Shown piece by piece: positions 11,036 to 23,094 of a stretch of DNA of 64,000 bases. The notes beneath the pieces are model-generated. The model did no database searches and had not been told where the DNA came from. It saw only the letters and a list, made by a program, of their open reading frames with translations. The first letter of the stretch is position 1; each line of letters begins with the position of its first letter. This stretch comes from Larimichthys crocea (taxonomy: Eukaryota > Chordata > Actinopteri > Sciaenidae), in assembly GCF_000972845.2 (NCBI RefSeq), contig NC_040018.1:9769157-9833156 (forward strand), in the 5' to 3' direction. The position numbers and the translations under genes were made by a program.

Positions 11036-14000
11036 ATTGAATGTAAGAAAAGATCCTCTCCAGCACTGACCAAATAAAAACTAAATGAAGCACTGTGATG
11101 TTAAGACAGTGCATGATTTCTTTCCAGATACAGTAAAAGAGGAAAAAATGTCAAATTTCTTCAGAGCTAATATAATTTCTTTGATCATCAGTTGTGTCCC
11201 GCAGTGCCCCCCAAACATTTGTTTATGTACAAATGAATCTGTCACACAAATGTAGTACTGACTGGAACAAAAGAGGATATGATGTTATAAAGAGAATCTG
11301 TCTAGGAAGGAGGCCGGGGTGGACGGATGGGTCAAAATCCCTTAACTTTAACATGGCAGATCAACATTGTTTTTAAAGCACAATCTTTTCATAATGACAA
11401 TAAAGCTCCCCTTACTGCAACTAAGTATTAGTTCGTAACCCAAACTGTGGTCGAGAGTGTTTTTTGCACTTTAACCTGATCAAACCATGACTATTATGTG
11501 GTCACTGCAAAACAGTTTATGTTTAGCTAAAACCAGCTGCTCTATTAAGTTGGATGGTCAACCCACAATGATTTCCTCACACTTTGGTGGCCACAGTATT
11601 TTTTTTCAGGCTTTACTATAGACATGCAAGCCTTTTTTTCTCAGAGACTTAAAGTGACGTTTCTAGCTGTAATTTCATGGGAGAATTTTTTGTCAAAACT
11701 GAGTTAGAAAAAGATTTTTTTCCCCCCACAGTTACATCTTATCATCTTCCCAGACATTCTTTGTAGTCTCTGGACAGTCTCTCAGGTCCTGAACTAATGG
11801 AGATGCATGCCTGATGATTAATGGAGACACAATAGATAAACGAACCACAATAAACAATGTCTTTTTTTTTTAATAAAATGTTTATTATTACCTTTCTGTA
11901 TACAAGAATGTGTAACAAAAGCCAAATAAGCAATCCATTTGAGTCTTTTAAAAATGGTAAGGCATGTCTGCTTGTTATAACCATCAACTCTTCAGTTCCC
12001 CCAAAACACTTCAAACAGCGTGCACTGACAGCTCCAAAAATCTTTATGTGCTCCTTAGTTATCTGTTTTTGCAAATCACAACAGTACCACACTCACAGCA
12101 TATGTTTTAGCAAAAAGTGCAGCAAACGATTAACATCAATATGGAGAGACCTTGCATAACACATTTTGTTCTAAACATTCGGTAAAAAAAAAAAAAAAAA
12201 CTTCAGTCAACCACAATTTTACTGTTTTTTTTTCCTTAGGTTTTTTTATATGCCAAAGAGAATGAACAAGACATATGGCTCACAGACAAATTAAGTCAAG
12301 CGCTGTAGCATCTCAGACAGTGATACTGTATGTCTGACCAGGGTAACGTCGTATCAGGAGAGAGAAAAGAATACGCAAGGCAGTGAAAAATGGCAAACAT
12401 TCCTTGCGTAATAAGACAACTTGTTGTTTTTACTGTTACAAGCTCTTTGGAAAAATTGGACATACTTCTGAAACAGTCTTTTCCTAATTCACTTCCTTTA
12501 CTCTGTCAGGAGCAGCCTTATCCTTGCTCATCCAAAACATGTTGCAATCACAGATCTTGTAGAAGTGCTTTATGAGTGCTTTGTATGACTGCAGATGCTT
12601 ACCGAGTTTTTACACTTTCAAAAACACCATCGTTGAGCCTCAGTGAAGAGGCAGCAGTGCCAGAGCTTAAACAATGCCAGTATCTGAAGCCACACGACTA
12701 ACTTCCTGTCTTATTATCAAACACACACACACACGCGCGCTGTGCTGATTGTTCCGCCTCATTTCCAACCCTGACTCAGAAATATCTGCCTCCACAATGT
12801 TTTTTTTAATACTTGAAAACTGAATTTATATGTTTGACTGCAGCGATATATAACCCACTAACTTGCACTTCTAATCGACTCTCTTCTCTTCCTGTTGTGT
12901 ATTTATTTCATTTGCCTATTATAGAATCACCAAAGCACAAAGTTTACCTGACGGCAACTCTGTAGCAGCCCAATTGAATCTAGTGTTTGGGAACAATATG
13001 ACACTGCACTTGAAGTCAAAATAAAAGTGCTGACAAAACATCTATTTGTGTTTCATTCTAAAAGTCAGAACACTTTGTATCAAGTGTAGATACATTCTCA
13101 GAAAAATGTAAACGTCTGAAGCTAGAATTGAACGATCATTTCATAAGTCGGCCTCGTGTAATAGACCATGATTTTTACATGAAACCTCCCTCATTGCAAT
13201 TATCTGCTATCCAGGACTGTACTCCCGGGTGAAGAAATCCTAACAGGTCAGTAAAACTATCGCTGCACATCAGGCCTGACAGCTAGTTATTATATTTAAT
13301 ATTCAGCACGTTATAAATAGTTACTGCTAGACATCTGTCCTGTCTAACTACCGCATGTCTGTCTCATCTGTCTGACCCACTGAAAGCACCAGTCGGTGCT
13401 TTTGCAAATGAAGTGAACACAGTTGCATAAACGCTGTTTTCGATTCAGAGTGGTGAGTAAACTGTGTTTGTGTGTTTAGTTTCCACTGCACCCCTGGTTC
13501 TATCTCGTTCAGGCACTGACCTCGGAAAGGAGAACAGGCAATGTCACCCCTGCAGTATGCACTGATGCTGCTTACGCTTCTTGCGCTCAATCAGAATGGG
13601 TCGGCTGTGGTTCAGATGGTGGTGTGCTGTCTAATAATCAGGGGTGTGAGCTGCAGTGCTGTTGATTAACATTAAACTGTGTAGATGTAGTTGGCGGCCT
13701 CTGCCATCAGTATGTGAACAAACTAACAAGAACAAGAAACATGTTAGAAATGCTCCTTTCTTTGTAACCAAACTTTCCTACAATGACTGGATGAGGACCT
13801 AGTTCAATACGATGAGATGAAGATGGCCTCCTCCAGTGTTACCATGTGGCTGGATCGCTCCATTTTTAGCTCTTTTCCGTCATCAACTCATGTCCCGCGG
13901 TGGGGAGTGATAAGATCTCCGGCTCTTCCCATGGCGACCGCTTCTCTGCAGACTTTGCTCTCATTATGTTCATCTCCCAATGCGGCCTGGTGTTTCTGCT

Positions 14001-14065
14001 GAATGCTATTTTTCATGTTTCTCATGTTGTTTCTATAGCAGGCCTAGTCTACTCTAGTAAAGTTT
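11036..14065. other. gene-free AT-rich sequence
   Basis: Contains A/T homopolymers (about 12184-12200, 12225-12233) and a small (CA)n at 12721-12735. Reading frames up to 116 codons carry no motif. Nothing else recognised. Confidence 0.5.
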
Positions 14066-14363
14066 TCATCCATCCATCTTCCATAACTGCCAATCCAATC
14101 CCAGCTAGTACTGGGTGGTCAAGTCACCAGTTCATCACAAAGCTGACGGATAGACAAACAATTTAAGCCATTAAACCATTCATGTTCACGTTTACATTTA
14201 TGGACAATTTAGAGTCACCAATTAACCTGCATGTCTTTGCTGAAGTACCTGTAGAGAACCACACTGGGAGAGCATGCAAACTCCAGTCCACACGGAAAAG
14301 CCCCACTTTGAACCAGGAACGTTCTGCTGTGAGGCGGCAGTTCCAACCACTGCACACTGTGCC
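14066..14363. repeat. common fish dispersed repeat (non-LTR tail-like)
   Basis: The order 'catccatccatcttcc', 'gggtggtcaagtcaccagtt', 'gacaatttagagtcaccaat', 'taacctgcatgtctttg', 'gggagagcatgcaaactcca', 'gaaccaggaacgttctgctg', 'tgaggcggcagt', 'ccactgcacactgtgcc' is that of a very abundant teleost repeat. I recognise the wording but not a secure family name. The frames of 61-88 codons over this region are not genes. Confidence 0.7.
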
Positions 14364-15885
14364 TGTTTTCATACAGTATATAGTGAAAATCTTAACTGAT
14401 TTTCCAGAAGTGGTTGGTAACTGCTAAATCTCCAGTCCTGTGGCATTTAACTATTACAGAAGGAAGAGGGCACCGTGAAATGATGTAATTAAGAGCGGCA
14501 TAAACCTCCCCACACCACACCGGACAGTTTGACATTGGGGAAGGGCCTTATGTTGATCAGTTCAGTGCCGCCATCCCTCCTCTTTCCTCTGGCTTCGGAT
14601 GGATAGAGGCCTGCCACATTCTGCAATTAGGCTTTACGCATCAGTGATTTAATTGTGTCATGCTAGTTTTGGTGGGAGGCTTTTGTTCAGTCACCTTCTC
14701 CTAAAGCGGTTTCTGCAGGGAGGGAGGCGACCGAGGTCAAATGTTTTCCCATCTGTTCTGCACTGGGAGCTTCCTGTGGTGCCTGTGGGTCTCTCCACTG
14801 AGTCATATGAGCCCATTGAGGGGAGATTTTTTCTCCAGGTGCTGTGTGTGAAGACAGCCGTGTTAGTGATGCAAAATTTGGCAATGTAGATATTAGTCTA
14901 CTTGAGTTGTTTGCTCATTTGAAGGGTCCACAGAAGCACTGCACTCCACCCACACCTGTCAGTTGTGCCCAAGAACATCAGACATTTTTCATCACGACTT
15001 GAAACTCTTGTGTGCTGTTGTGAAATGTGCAGTCTCTTTAAGATGCTCACAGCAGCTGTTAATTCGTTCCAGTGATGGGTTTTGGAGAGGAGAGAGGAGA
15101 CCTGCTCATGGGGTATGTGAAAACATTTCAGGTGCTTATGAGCGGGATGGGATTGGACCCTCCAGGCACACTCCAGCATTAGGATGACTGTCTCGACTGC
15201 CCTCTTTTGTGAAATGATGAACATTCGCCCCTGATGTTTGTTTTTACAGTATTCCTGTAACATTTCTGGGACCTGCCTTTCCTTTGACACCGGAGGTCAC
15301 GGCCATCAAGCTGTGTCGGTGGAGTGTAAGCTATTGGCTTCGCTCCCTGAGCCCCTCGAGTTAGAGGTCAAAGCCTGCAGGAGATAGTAACCCTAGTTCT
15401 AAGAGTACACTTGGAGCTCTCTAATCCTGGCACCCTGCTTCATTTTGAGTGGCTGACTTTGTGCATGCCTTGTTAAGAAAACATGACCTTTCATAAAACC
15501 TGTAGCCTGTAGGGATGGTTCAGATAAAATGTGCAAATTTAACTGTGAATGGGTAAAACCTGCAGAGCCTGCTGGAGGCCTATGTGACCTCACAGGACTG
15601 TGTAACCTTACAAACATGTAATATGAGCAAATAACAAAATAAATCATAAAACATGGGAGCCAAGAAAATAAATGTAAATGTCTTATACCTAATATAACTA
15701 ATATACTCAGAGTCTATGACAAATAAAAAGGAAGTGTGGACTGTTTAGGGGCATGTTAAGTACCCAAACAGAGGTGAGTAAATCAGGTAACTGATATATT
15801 GTTAGCAGGCAATTGTAGTATAATGGCTTAGTGTTTTTTTTTTTTCATTTTACAGGTGATCAGATAACTTGTAAAAACAAATACA
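14364..15885. other. gene-free sequence just beyond the gpc6 3' end
   Basis: 14460-15300 is less AT-rich and more complex than its flanks, with overlapping open frames on both strands (up to 130 codons) but no protein motif. It could be a conserved non-coding stretch. Confidence 0.45.
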
Positions 15886-15891
15886 TTTATT
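15886..15891 (-). terminator. candidate gpc6 polyadenylation signal AATAAA
   Basis: This is the first exact AATAAA on the minus strand after the gpc6 stop codon. On the minus strand it is followed, about 30-40 nt downstream, by an A-rich run (plus-strand T-run near 15834-15845) rather than a clear GT-rich element. The nearer ATTAAA at 16421-16426 could be used instead or as well. Confidence 0.35.
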
Positions 15892-16752
15892 AAAATTTGC
15901 CATTAACTAAACCAGTAAGATTACATTACAGTACCTTCCAATGAAATACATACTGCAACTGTTTATAAGTACAATACAATCAGTTAAATGATCTGAAAAT
16001 ATAGATCTTCTTTCTCTGTGGGGGTGGATGTTTCGTGTAGCTTTATAAACTTATGAAGCCAACAAAAATAATCTGTGCAAAGTAGTTCTCTTAGTGCAGT
16101 ACATTAGCACTTTCTCAGAGATAATCAAATGTGCAACTATAAAGTGGCTGCAAGGACTGCTGCTTCCTGAAGCCACACTGATATGACCAAACGGGAAACC
16201 GGGTGAACTGCTAGCACTATACAATCCTGTACCAACCAATCTAAACACTGTGTAGCCTGCATAAAAAACAAACAAAACAAATGTTTTTGTCAGTTAACAT
16301 CATTTCCACGCATGCACACAGTAAGACTTTCCTTTTGTCTGAGGGGGACAAGACTAATAGGATAAAATGGGTGTTTTCACAACTTCATCATACAAAGGAA
16401 AAGAAAAATAGATTCCCCTTTTTAATCTGAAAAATCCGATCTGATGGTTTTCACTGTCTAAAAGAGAAGCACGTTTTTCAAAACCCACTTTAGAATAATG
16501 AGAAAACACCACATTTTCTTTTTTTTTTCAGAGATGTGAAAGCTGGTTCAGCGATGGCACCAAGCATTCTTTGGGGGACGAGCAGGATGCAGCACTGCAC
16601 TCACTTCCAGTCCTACTATACCACACAGTAAGCCATTCTCGACAGGTTTCCAGGAGGTTCTACATGTCCAGTGAGGGAACAGCAGTAGAACTTGCTGTTA
16701 GACATACTGTAGGTAACAGTATACAAGTCAGTGATCAGGCCACACCCATGTA
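15886..16752 (-). other. gpc6: probable gpc6 3' untranslated region
   Basis: On the minus strand the transcript should continue past the TAA. The first canonical AATAAA reads on the minus strand at 15891-15886, about 860 nt after the stop; an ATTAAA variant lies at 16426-16421. The interval contains no repeat I recognise and no credible reading frame. The true cleavage site is not visible from sequence alone. Confidence 0.45.
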
Positions 16753-16976
16753 TTATCTCCATTGAGTCTGCATTGCCCAGAGTGGGAGTGTGAGGGCGAC
16801 CATCACCAGCAATAGGGACGGTCCGCAGGAAAGGGAGTTTCCCGCGGCGGCCGCTGCTGCACGTTCATCGCTTCTGTCGGCTCCGATCACAGGAGCCTCT
16901 GTTCCAACAAAAACAAACTCTGTTGTGCAGCCGTCAGAGCAGCCGCTGCCGCTGCCAGAACTGCTGCCCTCGTCAC
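16753..16976 (-). CDS. gpc6: glypican-6 (gpc6), last coding exon with glycosaminoglycan sites and GPI signal
   Basis: The last coding exon begins after acceptor ttgcttcag, with two bases finishing a Ser codon, then 73 codons and TAA at 16755-16753. It opens DEGSSSGSGSGC: acidic residues followed by Ser-Gly repeats, the classic heparan sulfate attachment signal. TTEFVFVGTEAPVIGADRSD then matches the GPC6 stalk. A run of six alanines, GNSLSCGPS and the hydrophobic stretch LLLVMVALTLPLWAM followed by QTQWR form a typical C-terminal GPI-anchor signal; cleavage probably falls in the small-residue AAGNS region. The poly-alanine codons are GC-rich and include a NotI-type GCGGCCGC, unlike the AT-rich surroundings, and I do not recall the run in human GPC6. 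An antisense frame at 16790-17002 is a shadow of this exon. Confidence 0.95.
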
Positions 16977-17861
16977 CTGAAGCAACAAAATCACACAAAT
17001 GAAAATTTACATAAAAATAATATCATCACAAGCAGCTATTGGTTTGGTCCCCATGGCAATGGGGGAAAAAGAGAATACAGAATCGAGCCAAGGAAGTGGC
17101 ACAGCGAAACTCAGTTCAAAGACACACAGACTGAGTTTGTAGTTGGTTTCCTAACTTTTTTTCCTGCGCTCAGCGATGGCGTCATCATCCAAATACACTT
17201 CAATACATAATCGCATCACTGCCATAAGGCTGTTTGGCTCTGATTCTGTCCGTCTTTAGTTCAGTAGTAAGGCTTAGTCTGAGGCTGCTTTAGCCTCTTC
17301 CATTCAATTCACAACAAATCTAGGTCAAGCACTGTCTGTAAGGCTAATAACTTCTTTTTAACAAAGAATAACATTTATTTTAAATGGGTTACCTTTTTAG
17401 ATACAGAATATGTGGATTTTTCCTTGAAGTTCCTATGGTTGCGTTAAGCTGCTATAATGAGTGCTAACTCATACTGTTATGGAAATTAATTGACTAATTC
17501 TGCAAATAAGATTCCAGTCAAGTCTTATTCTTTAAAGGCAGTAATCATCTCACTGTACGAGCCAGGGTACGCTCGCTTTCCACATGTTTAGAGTGTAATG
17601 TAGACCTAAATAACTGTGTGGGAAATAATGTTATAATGTTCCAAAGCATTACAGTGAAAGCCTCACAGAGTGTATGTTGAGAAAAGAAGGCTCAAAGATT
17701 ACAGATTGACAGACTTTCCCGATTGAGTCTGACACATCAAATAATAGCCAGAAAATTAAAAGTGTGGGTGCATCATTTGGATAGAAGATATTTTTTGTAT
17801 CATATTTGATACACCAGGCATTGTTCATTTTTTTGGAACATTTCAGCTGGTTTTGGTTATG

Positions 17862-17880
17862 TTTTTTTTTTTTTTTTTTT
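17862..17880. repeat. poly-T tract, 19 bp
   Basis: Pure T run in the last gpc6 intron; no element recognised beside it. Confidence 0.85.
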
Positions 17881-18892
17881 GAAAAAGGAAACCATTAAGA
17901 AATGTTTTGCTTTGTGGTGGGCAAAAAACATTTTGGTCAATAAAATCTGAAGATTAACTTTACTTATTAGCAAGTATAACCATTGTACCATCCAAATGAC
18001 CGTCATTAGAGCTGATTGCTTCCACAAAAAATAGGCAAATATCTCAATTTTCACTCTAAATATATCTTAAGATTTCTATCTGTAATTATCTCAGTGAAAT
18101 AACAAATTAGCTTTATATGTCATATTGGATACAAACATTTCCAACACAATGTTACAATAAAACTTAAATAAGCGATAAAAAGCGAATCGCTGATAATCCA
18201 CCAGAGGGCTGAGCACGTGTCTAACTGTACACAACAGCTTGTTTGGGAAAGCACTGGTCCTATCAGTGCTGTCGACTTGGCAACTTTCTCATGTGATTTA
18301 GCAATTTTCACATTCTTAGTGGCTTTATTTCTAAAAAGCGTCTTGTGACAAATTTAACGACTTATTTAGACAATCAGGGAAAGGGGATTGATATATTTAA
18401 ATATTATAATTCATATCCATGCTGCACGGCTCTTCTGGCAACAGTTGCTGGGTCTCTCCCACTCCTTTTGCAACATGTTCACAGCTTCTCTCTCTCTTTC
18501 TCTCTAAATCTATGGATTAGGATGTTCCTATAGCTTGTAAATATGTAAATGGTTTGTTTGATCCTGTAAATATTTAATTGGCTTGTTTGATCTTCTCTCT
18601 CCCTTTGTAGTTTTTTTAAAGACTTTTTAACTTAATTAAAAAATACATGATGTCAACGTAGTAAGTTTGTGATTTGGCTAAAAATTTCTCTACATTTAGT
18701 GTGGCTTGAAGTGATCTTTACCCCACTGCAACCGACACAACCACAAAGCTTTATGCAAATGACTGAGTTGTGACATCATCAGCATGCAAATTACTGTGTG
18801 TTGTTCTTGGGCGCCTTATGGATCATCTTTTCATCCGATAAGAGTTGGCAACACTTATTCTGTTGATAATGTAGAGGTCTCAGAAATCCATG

Positions 18893-18932
18893 TAGCAAAT
18901 ATGATACAGCAGGCGTCGTATCATATTTGTTA
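18893..18932. repeat. 15-bp hairpin in gpc6 intron
   Basis: tagcaaatatgatac (18893-18907) pairs with gtatcatatttgtta (18918-18932), with one G-T pair and a 10-base loop. Confidence 0.75.
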
Positions 18933-19572
18933 TAAGCATTTCACTACTGATTTATCTCCAACACATTAATGTTCAATTGTTGTATAAAAAGGAAAGGGGG
19001 TCCACTGAGACTGCCTATGTTCAGACAATGGTGATTTAATAGACAAAGTTCGGTCTGAAGAGTTAGTGCTGAAGATTTGTTCGTACATGCACTGAACCAC
19101 CACCAATAGTGATGACTGTAGTAGGTGAAGTACCATGCCTTTTATTTGCAAAAGTTTTTAATTTAGGAAGTGTAAACAAAAGTGGGTGTCGAATAGGCTA
19201 TGACACTACCTTCCTCTGTTTTGGACTCTTCATTCCTAGACACTTTGCAATTGGTCTGTGCCACTGACCTCAATTTGAAAGATTTGCAGGGATTTACTTA
19301 CTAGCACTGATGAACAGTTCAGGGTTGATTATTATTGAAAGATTTTTTTTTTTTTCATGAATGCTGGTGTGACTAGGCATTCACAGGTGACAGAACACAA
19401 AAAATTTAAATAGACTAGGTTTTGCATGAATAAAAATGGCCCCAAATAGTTCTGAATAGTAGTTTAAAAGGGTATTCCACTAACAAACAGTATTATGGCA
19501 TCTACTTTTTTCTTATTTAGCCCATTTCTGTGGAATGTTCACCAATGCAACCACTGTAGTTGTTCTAGTCCC

Positions 19573-19618
19573 TGACACCACGACAAAAACAAACATGTTT
19601 GTTTTTGTCGCCGTGTCA
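19573..19618. repeat. 46-bp loopless near-palindrome in gpc6 intron
   Basis: The two 23-base arms meet at acatgt with no loop and match at 21 of 23 positions; the two mismatches are adjacent. The inner arms read cgacaaaaacaaaca and tgtttgtttttgtcg. Confidence 0.85.
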
Positions 19619-20036
19619 GTGACATGTAGTGGCACCAAAAATGTTGTGGAGGTAGAAAAATGTAGTGGCAGTAGAATCTTTAACAGCAGATAACCTTCCA
19701 TCTTGTGAATGGTTTCTGTCATGGCAGCATTGGAGAGGTGTACATCTTCCCATTGGGCTTGGCTTTCTGTCATTGTCTGTGTCACCACACCTACAGCTAT
19801 TTATTCTTCTCTTGCCGCAGTGCAATGCTGACGCATCCTGTGGAGGTGTATGATGACTTTCTACATGAATGACACCTGAGATCTTGTTTCAGTATTAACT
19901 GCTTGTATTTCTGAGGGTGTGTGTGTTTGTTTGCATGGGTGTATAATGTGGACCATGTTTCTCTTTGTATTTTACATCAAATAGTTATTTTGTGTCCACC
20001 TGCACATCCGAACAACCGAGAGATTGGGGAGCTTAC

Positions 20037-20212
20037 TTGAGTCCTGGAAGTAGATGTCATTTCCATTGTAGGCGTTCTTTAGCTTGTTGGTCATGACACG
20101 TAGAGCCATGATCTGCTGCCGTATCAGTGTGTCAGGCCTGGTGATATCCACATCCACCTCTGGGTTGTTCACCTGGTTGGTTAGACCCTCCTTCACCACT
20201 TCAGGGAAATAT
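20037..20212 (-). CDS. gpc6: glypican-6 (gpc6), internal coding exon equivalent to human exon 8
   Basis: The exon is 176 nt: one base completing the split Arg codon, 58 codons, and one base of a Ser codon. The acceptor is atatgcag and the donor gtaagc. The peptide runs [40 protein letters not shown] and [18 protein letters not shown]. The DVDITRPDT and [20 protein letters not shown] blocks are hallmarks of GPC6 (GPC4 has a different run before the shared MALRVMT), so this exon best fixes the paralogue. It encodes the membrane-proximal end of the ectodomain leading into the glycosaminoglycan attachment stalk. Reading through the donor adds a short false tail (KLPNLSV) before a stop in the intron. 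Confidence 0.97.
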
Positions 20213-22096
20213 CTGCATATAACGATGCACCCAAAAACTGAGGTTATTTGACTTTTCGTGTCTGTGTACAAAGTTGTGCTGGGAAGCATCATCAGCTATG
20301 ACATCATGGTAAGGCACCCTTACAGTCCAGTTAGAAAATTGACCACAAGGTGAAAATGAAAGGGATAGGTTAGAAAGAATGCAGATCTCTTAACACTACC
20401 TAGAAACCAACAGAATTTTGAAGGACCTATCACACTTTCTATATTCTGAATATGAAATATTACCTTTAGGCAGATGAGACAATGCCAGCAAATGTAAAAA
20501 AACAACCGCTTCAGACTTTCTTACCTTCCAGTGACTATTACACTACTTAACAAACAACCAGCTCAGTCAGCAGTTAGGCAGTGTCCTTATGTATTATAAA
20601 TTATGGTTTTATGGCTTCATAACTTTATTCCATTTTCAAGGTCCATGTATTTATATATTTCATCTCATAGGGCAGGTGCAATATTTAACATATTCTCATT
20701 TTGTTGCCGTCTTTTATCTTGCTTTCTACTTTTGCCATAGATATTTATTCTGTCTTTGGTGCACTGCTGTATCTGCGGTCATGTGCCAAATTTCTCCACA
20801 GGAACAAATTAGATCTCATCTAATTTAATTGAGAGCAAAAGTCATAGAGGTTGCGAGGTCACAGAGATGTGGCCTACTAAATAGCCTACTATTTTTGAAG
20901 AGTGAAGAGTGAAATATGTAGGTCTTTAAAGGTGTCAGATTTAGGGTGCACTTTTTTGCATATTGTGGTAGAAATGGAATATAGTATGCACGGTTTTAAT
21001 TAGTGTGTAATCACCTGAAAATAAGGATCTTCTTTATTCTTTAGGAATGTTTTTGTCACCTTAGAATGAGCCTTTTATGTACTTTTCCACAGAGTCCACC
21101 ATGTTGAACTGACATGACAAACTATGCACTAACTCAAGATGTCGGATTATTTTTGCATCATGCTTGGAAGGGGAGGGTGATACGAAAGAGTTCTTATATA
21201 TAGTCTTATAAATACTAAGACTTATTTAAATTCTAGCAAGTGTGTTGTTGTAGTTTTAGAGATGATGATAATTTCAACAAAATCACCCCCACCCCTGTGA
21301 TGTTAGACGCCTGTCTAAGGTCGGCCTGGACCTCAGGTTGGGAACCTTTAGTCTATTTCATTGTGAGAATGCAGGCACTTTGCTATAGAGAGCACTTAAA
21401 ATGCCAGATTTATTTCATGTTATAACTCAAAAACAATGAAAACCGCTGTGCAGTGAGAAAAATGAACTACATGAGAAAGGCAGTGTGTGCTCGAGAGGAT
21501 CATTTAATTGCATTTTTACACTTGCTGTACATGTGTGTTACATCAGGGTGAACATTTAATTTTTTATTTAAATATATTTTATACAAAGTGGAATTTGTTT
21601 AATTAACAAGAGAATCCATCACACATGGTCTGACTGTCACTGACGTTTTATTATCTCTAGGCAATCAATTTACCTACCAGATTTAGAGCGATGCTTAAAA
21701 ATGGTACTGGCACCAACAAGAGAATTAACATGTCTTTTATTGCACCATCTGGTGATTTTGTTACTTGGAGAGGACCAAACTGATGGGGTGATATATTTCC
21801 TCTGCCAGCATCTCTGGTTCACTGTCAGAGGAAACAACTCACTGTCCAATCTACTGTACGGCTCAGCGACACACTGCAGTGCTGATAAGAGGTGTTGGAA
21901 ACTTCTCCGTCCTCTGGGAACTAGAGCCTCAGAGCTTATATAGAAGTTCTCCATATAAGTACTAAGCATTGTACTTACAGAGAGGGTGTTAATCTGGGAA
22001 CACAGTGTGGTTATTTTAATCCCTCGCAGGCAAAATGTGATAACCGTAGAGTGGGGTGACATTGCTGTGGTTATAAAGTGTAGCAGAAGTCCTCAC
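20213..22096 (-). other. gpc6: gpc6 intron between exons 7 and 8
   Basis: This is a 1.88-kb GT-AG intron (gtgagg donor, atatgcag acceptor). It contains an inverted, truncated copy of a MITE-like family at about 20926-21110. A 130-codon antisense-side open frame at 21670-22062 has no recognisable motif and is probably chance. Confidence 0.85.
20926..21110 (-). repeat. MITE-like family C, inverted truncated copy
   Basis: On the plus strand the copy starts ttaaaggtgtcagatttagg and continues with 'tagtgtgtaatcacctgaaa', 'accttagaatgagcc' and 'gtccaccatgttg', which are reverse complements of words near the right end of the copy at 28639-28993. It stops at about 21110, so roughly half is missing. 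Confidence 0.6.
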
Positions 22097-22227
22097 CTGC
22101 CCTTCGCGTGGCTGTTCCAGCACTGTTCCTCGTCAGACTCTGTGAGCTTGCCCTTGGCACAGATGTCATCTGGCAGGTTGGACCAGAACCTCTTGGACTC
22201 CTTCAACTTTTCTTTGATGTCAGTCAC
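22097..22227 (-). CDS. gpc6: glypican-6 (gpc6), internal coding exon equivalent to human exon 7
   Basis: The exon is 131 nt: 43 codons plus two bases (AG) of a split Arg codon. The acceptor is ctttggcag and the donor gtgagg. The peptide starts [15 protein letters not shown], continues [13 protein letters not shown] and ends [11 protein letters not shown]. The two cysteines (DIC and QCW) are conserved glypican disulphide positions. VTDIKEKLK followed by an EE-Q-CWN-H block favours GPC6 over GPC4, which has VTDVKEKLK and a different cysteine block. The segment between the cysteines is a few residues shorter than in human GPC6 as I remember it. A 23.3-kb intron separates it from the preceding exon and a 1.9-kb intron from the next one. 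Confidence 0.95.
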
Positions 22228-23094
22228 CTGCCAAAGGCCAAAACAGAAATATATTAGGTTGACTATTTTGCATTTTAAAAGCTTAGAGTGGAGGGTGACA
22301 AGTGAATTCAGTGTGAAGTTCACATGCTTAAACGTAGCAAAGTACATGTAACTCGCACATTTTCCAAATGAATTTTAAATTAATTCCAGTATTTAGAGAA
22401 AAACAAAACAAAGAAAACAGTAAAATACAATCAATGAAAAACATAATCAAAGAAACAGATTTTAAAAAGATACTCAGGATTCTAAAAAAAGATGAAACAC
22501 ACGAAAACAACAGCCTCAAACAGTTCTATCTCTGTTTACTGTGTCTGTCTGACAGATTGTGATTTTAAACATTCATGTGGCAACAAAAGTTTGTGTAGTT
22601 GCACAACCCCTTCTGTTCATTTATTCCATCAGGAGAGAAGTACTGAACTGCACCGAGTTCTTTTTCTTCTCATTTTGCTTCTTGTCAACTTCCATCCATA
22701 TTGTGTTCATCTCTGATTCATACAAGATAGACTCCGGGTTTTGAATTTTTATATTTGGCATGAGCGGTCACCCCTGACTGATCCCATCTGGACTCCGCAA
22801 GAAGTTTGTGCGAGTGACCAGCAAACAGGCGAAAAACAATCCTATGAGGATGCATCATGGACAGAAGCACATCATGTTGTGTTTCATTTTCATGTAGTTG
22901 GTGAAAATCGTGAAGACAAAGTACAAAAAAACCTATGAATCTTATTATAAACGGAAATATTATTCAAAATTCTAAGTGATATTAGTATATAAAACCCTGA
23001 GGTTTTGTCACTGGAGAGCAGGATGGCATACATTCTTCTTGCACAGAGTTATGAGCCTGCCAGCGCCTTTAAAGCTCACTCACTAACGTGATAT

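Larger units (their letters stand above)
16977..20036 (-). other. gpc6: gpc6 intron between the last two coding exons
   Basis: This is a 3.06-kb GT-AG intron (gtaagc donor, ttgcttcag acceptor). It holds a 19-bp T-run at 17862-17880, a hairpin at 18893-18932, a 46-bp near-perfect palindrome at 19573-19618, a short CT-rich patch near 18487-18506 and a GT-rich patch near 19917-19932. No other gene is seen. Confidence 0.85.

Noticed and set aside
14898..15290. 130-codon minus-strand open frame
   Set aside because: No motif recognised; kept only as a remark on a complex gene-free stretch.
16790..17002. Plus-strand open frame rich in alanine and serine
   Set aside because: It is the antisense of the last gpc6 coding exon.
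21670..22062. 130-codon minus-strand open frame next to gpc6 exon 7
   Set aside because: It begins after the exon 7 donor and lies in the intron, with no conserved segment.
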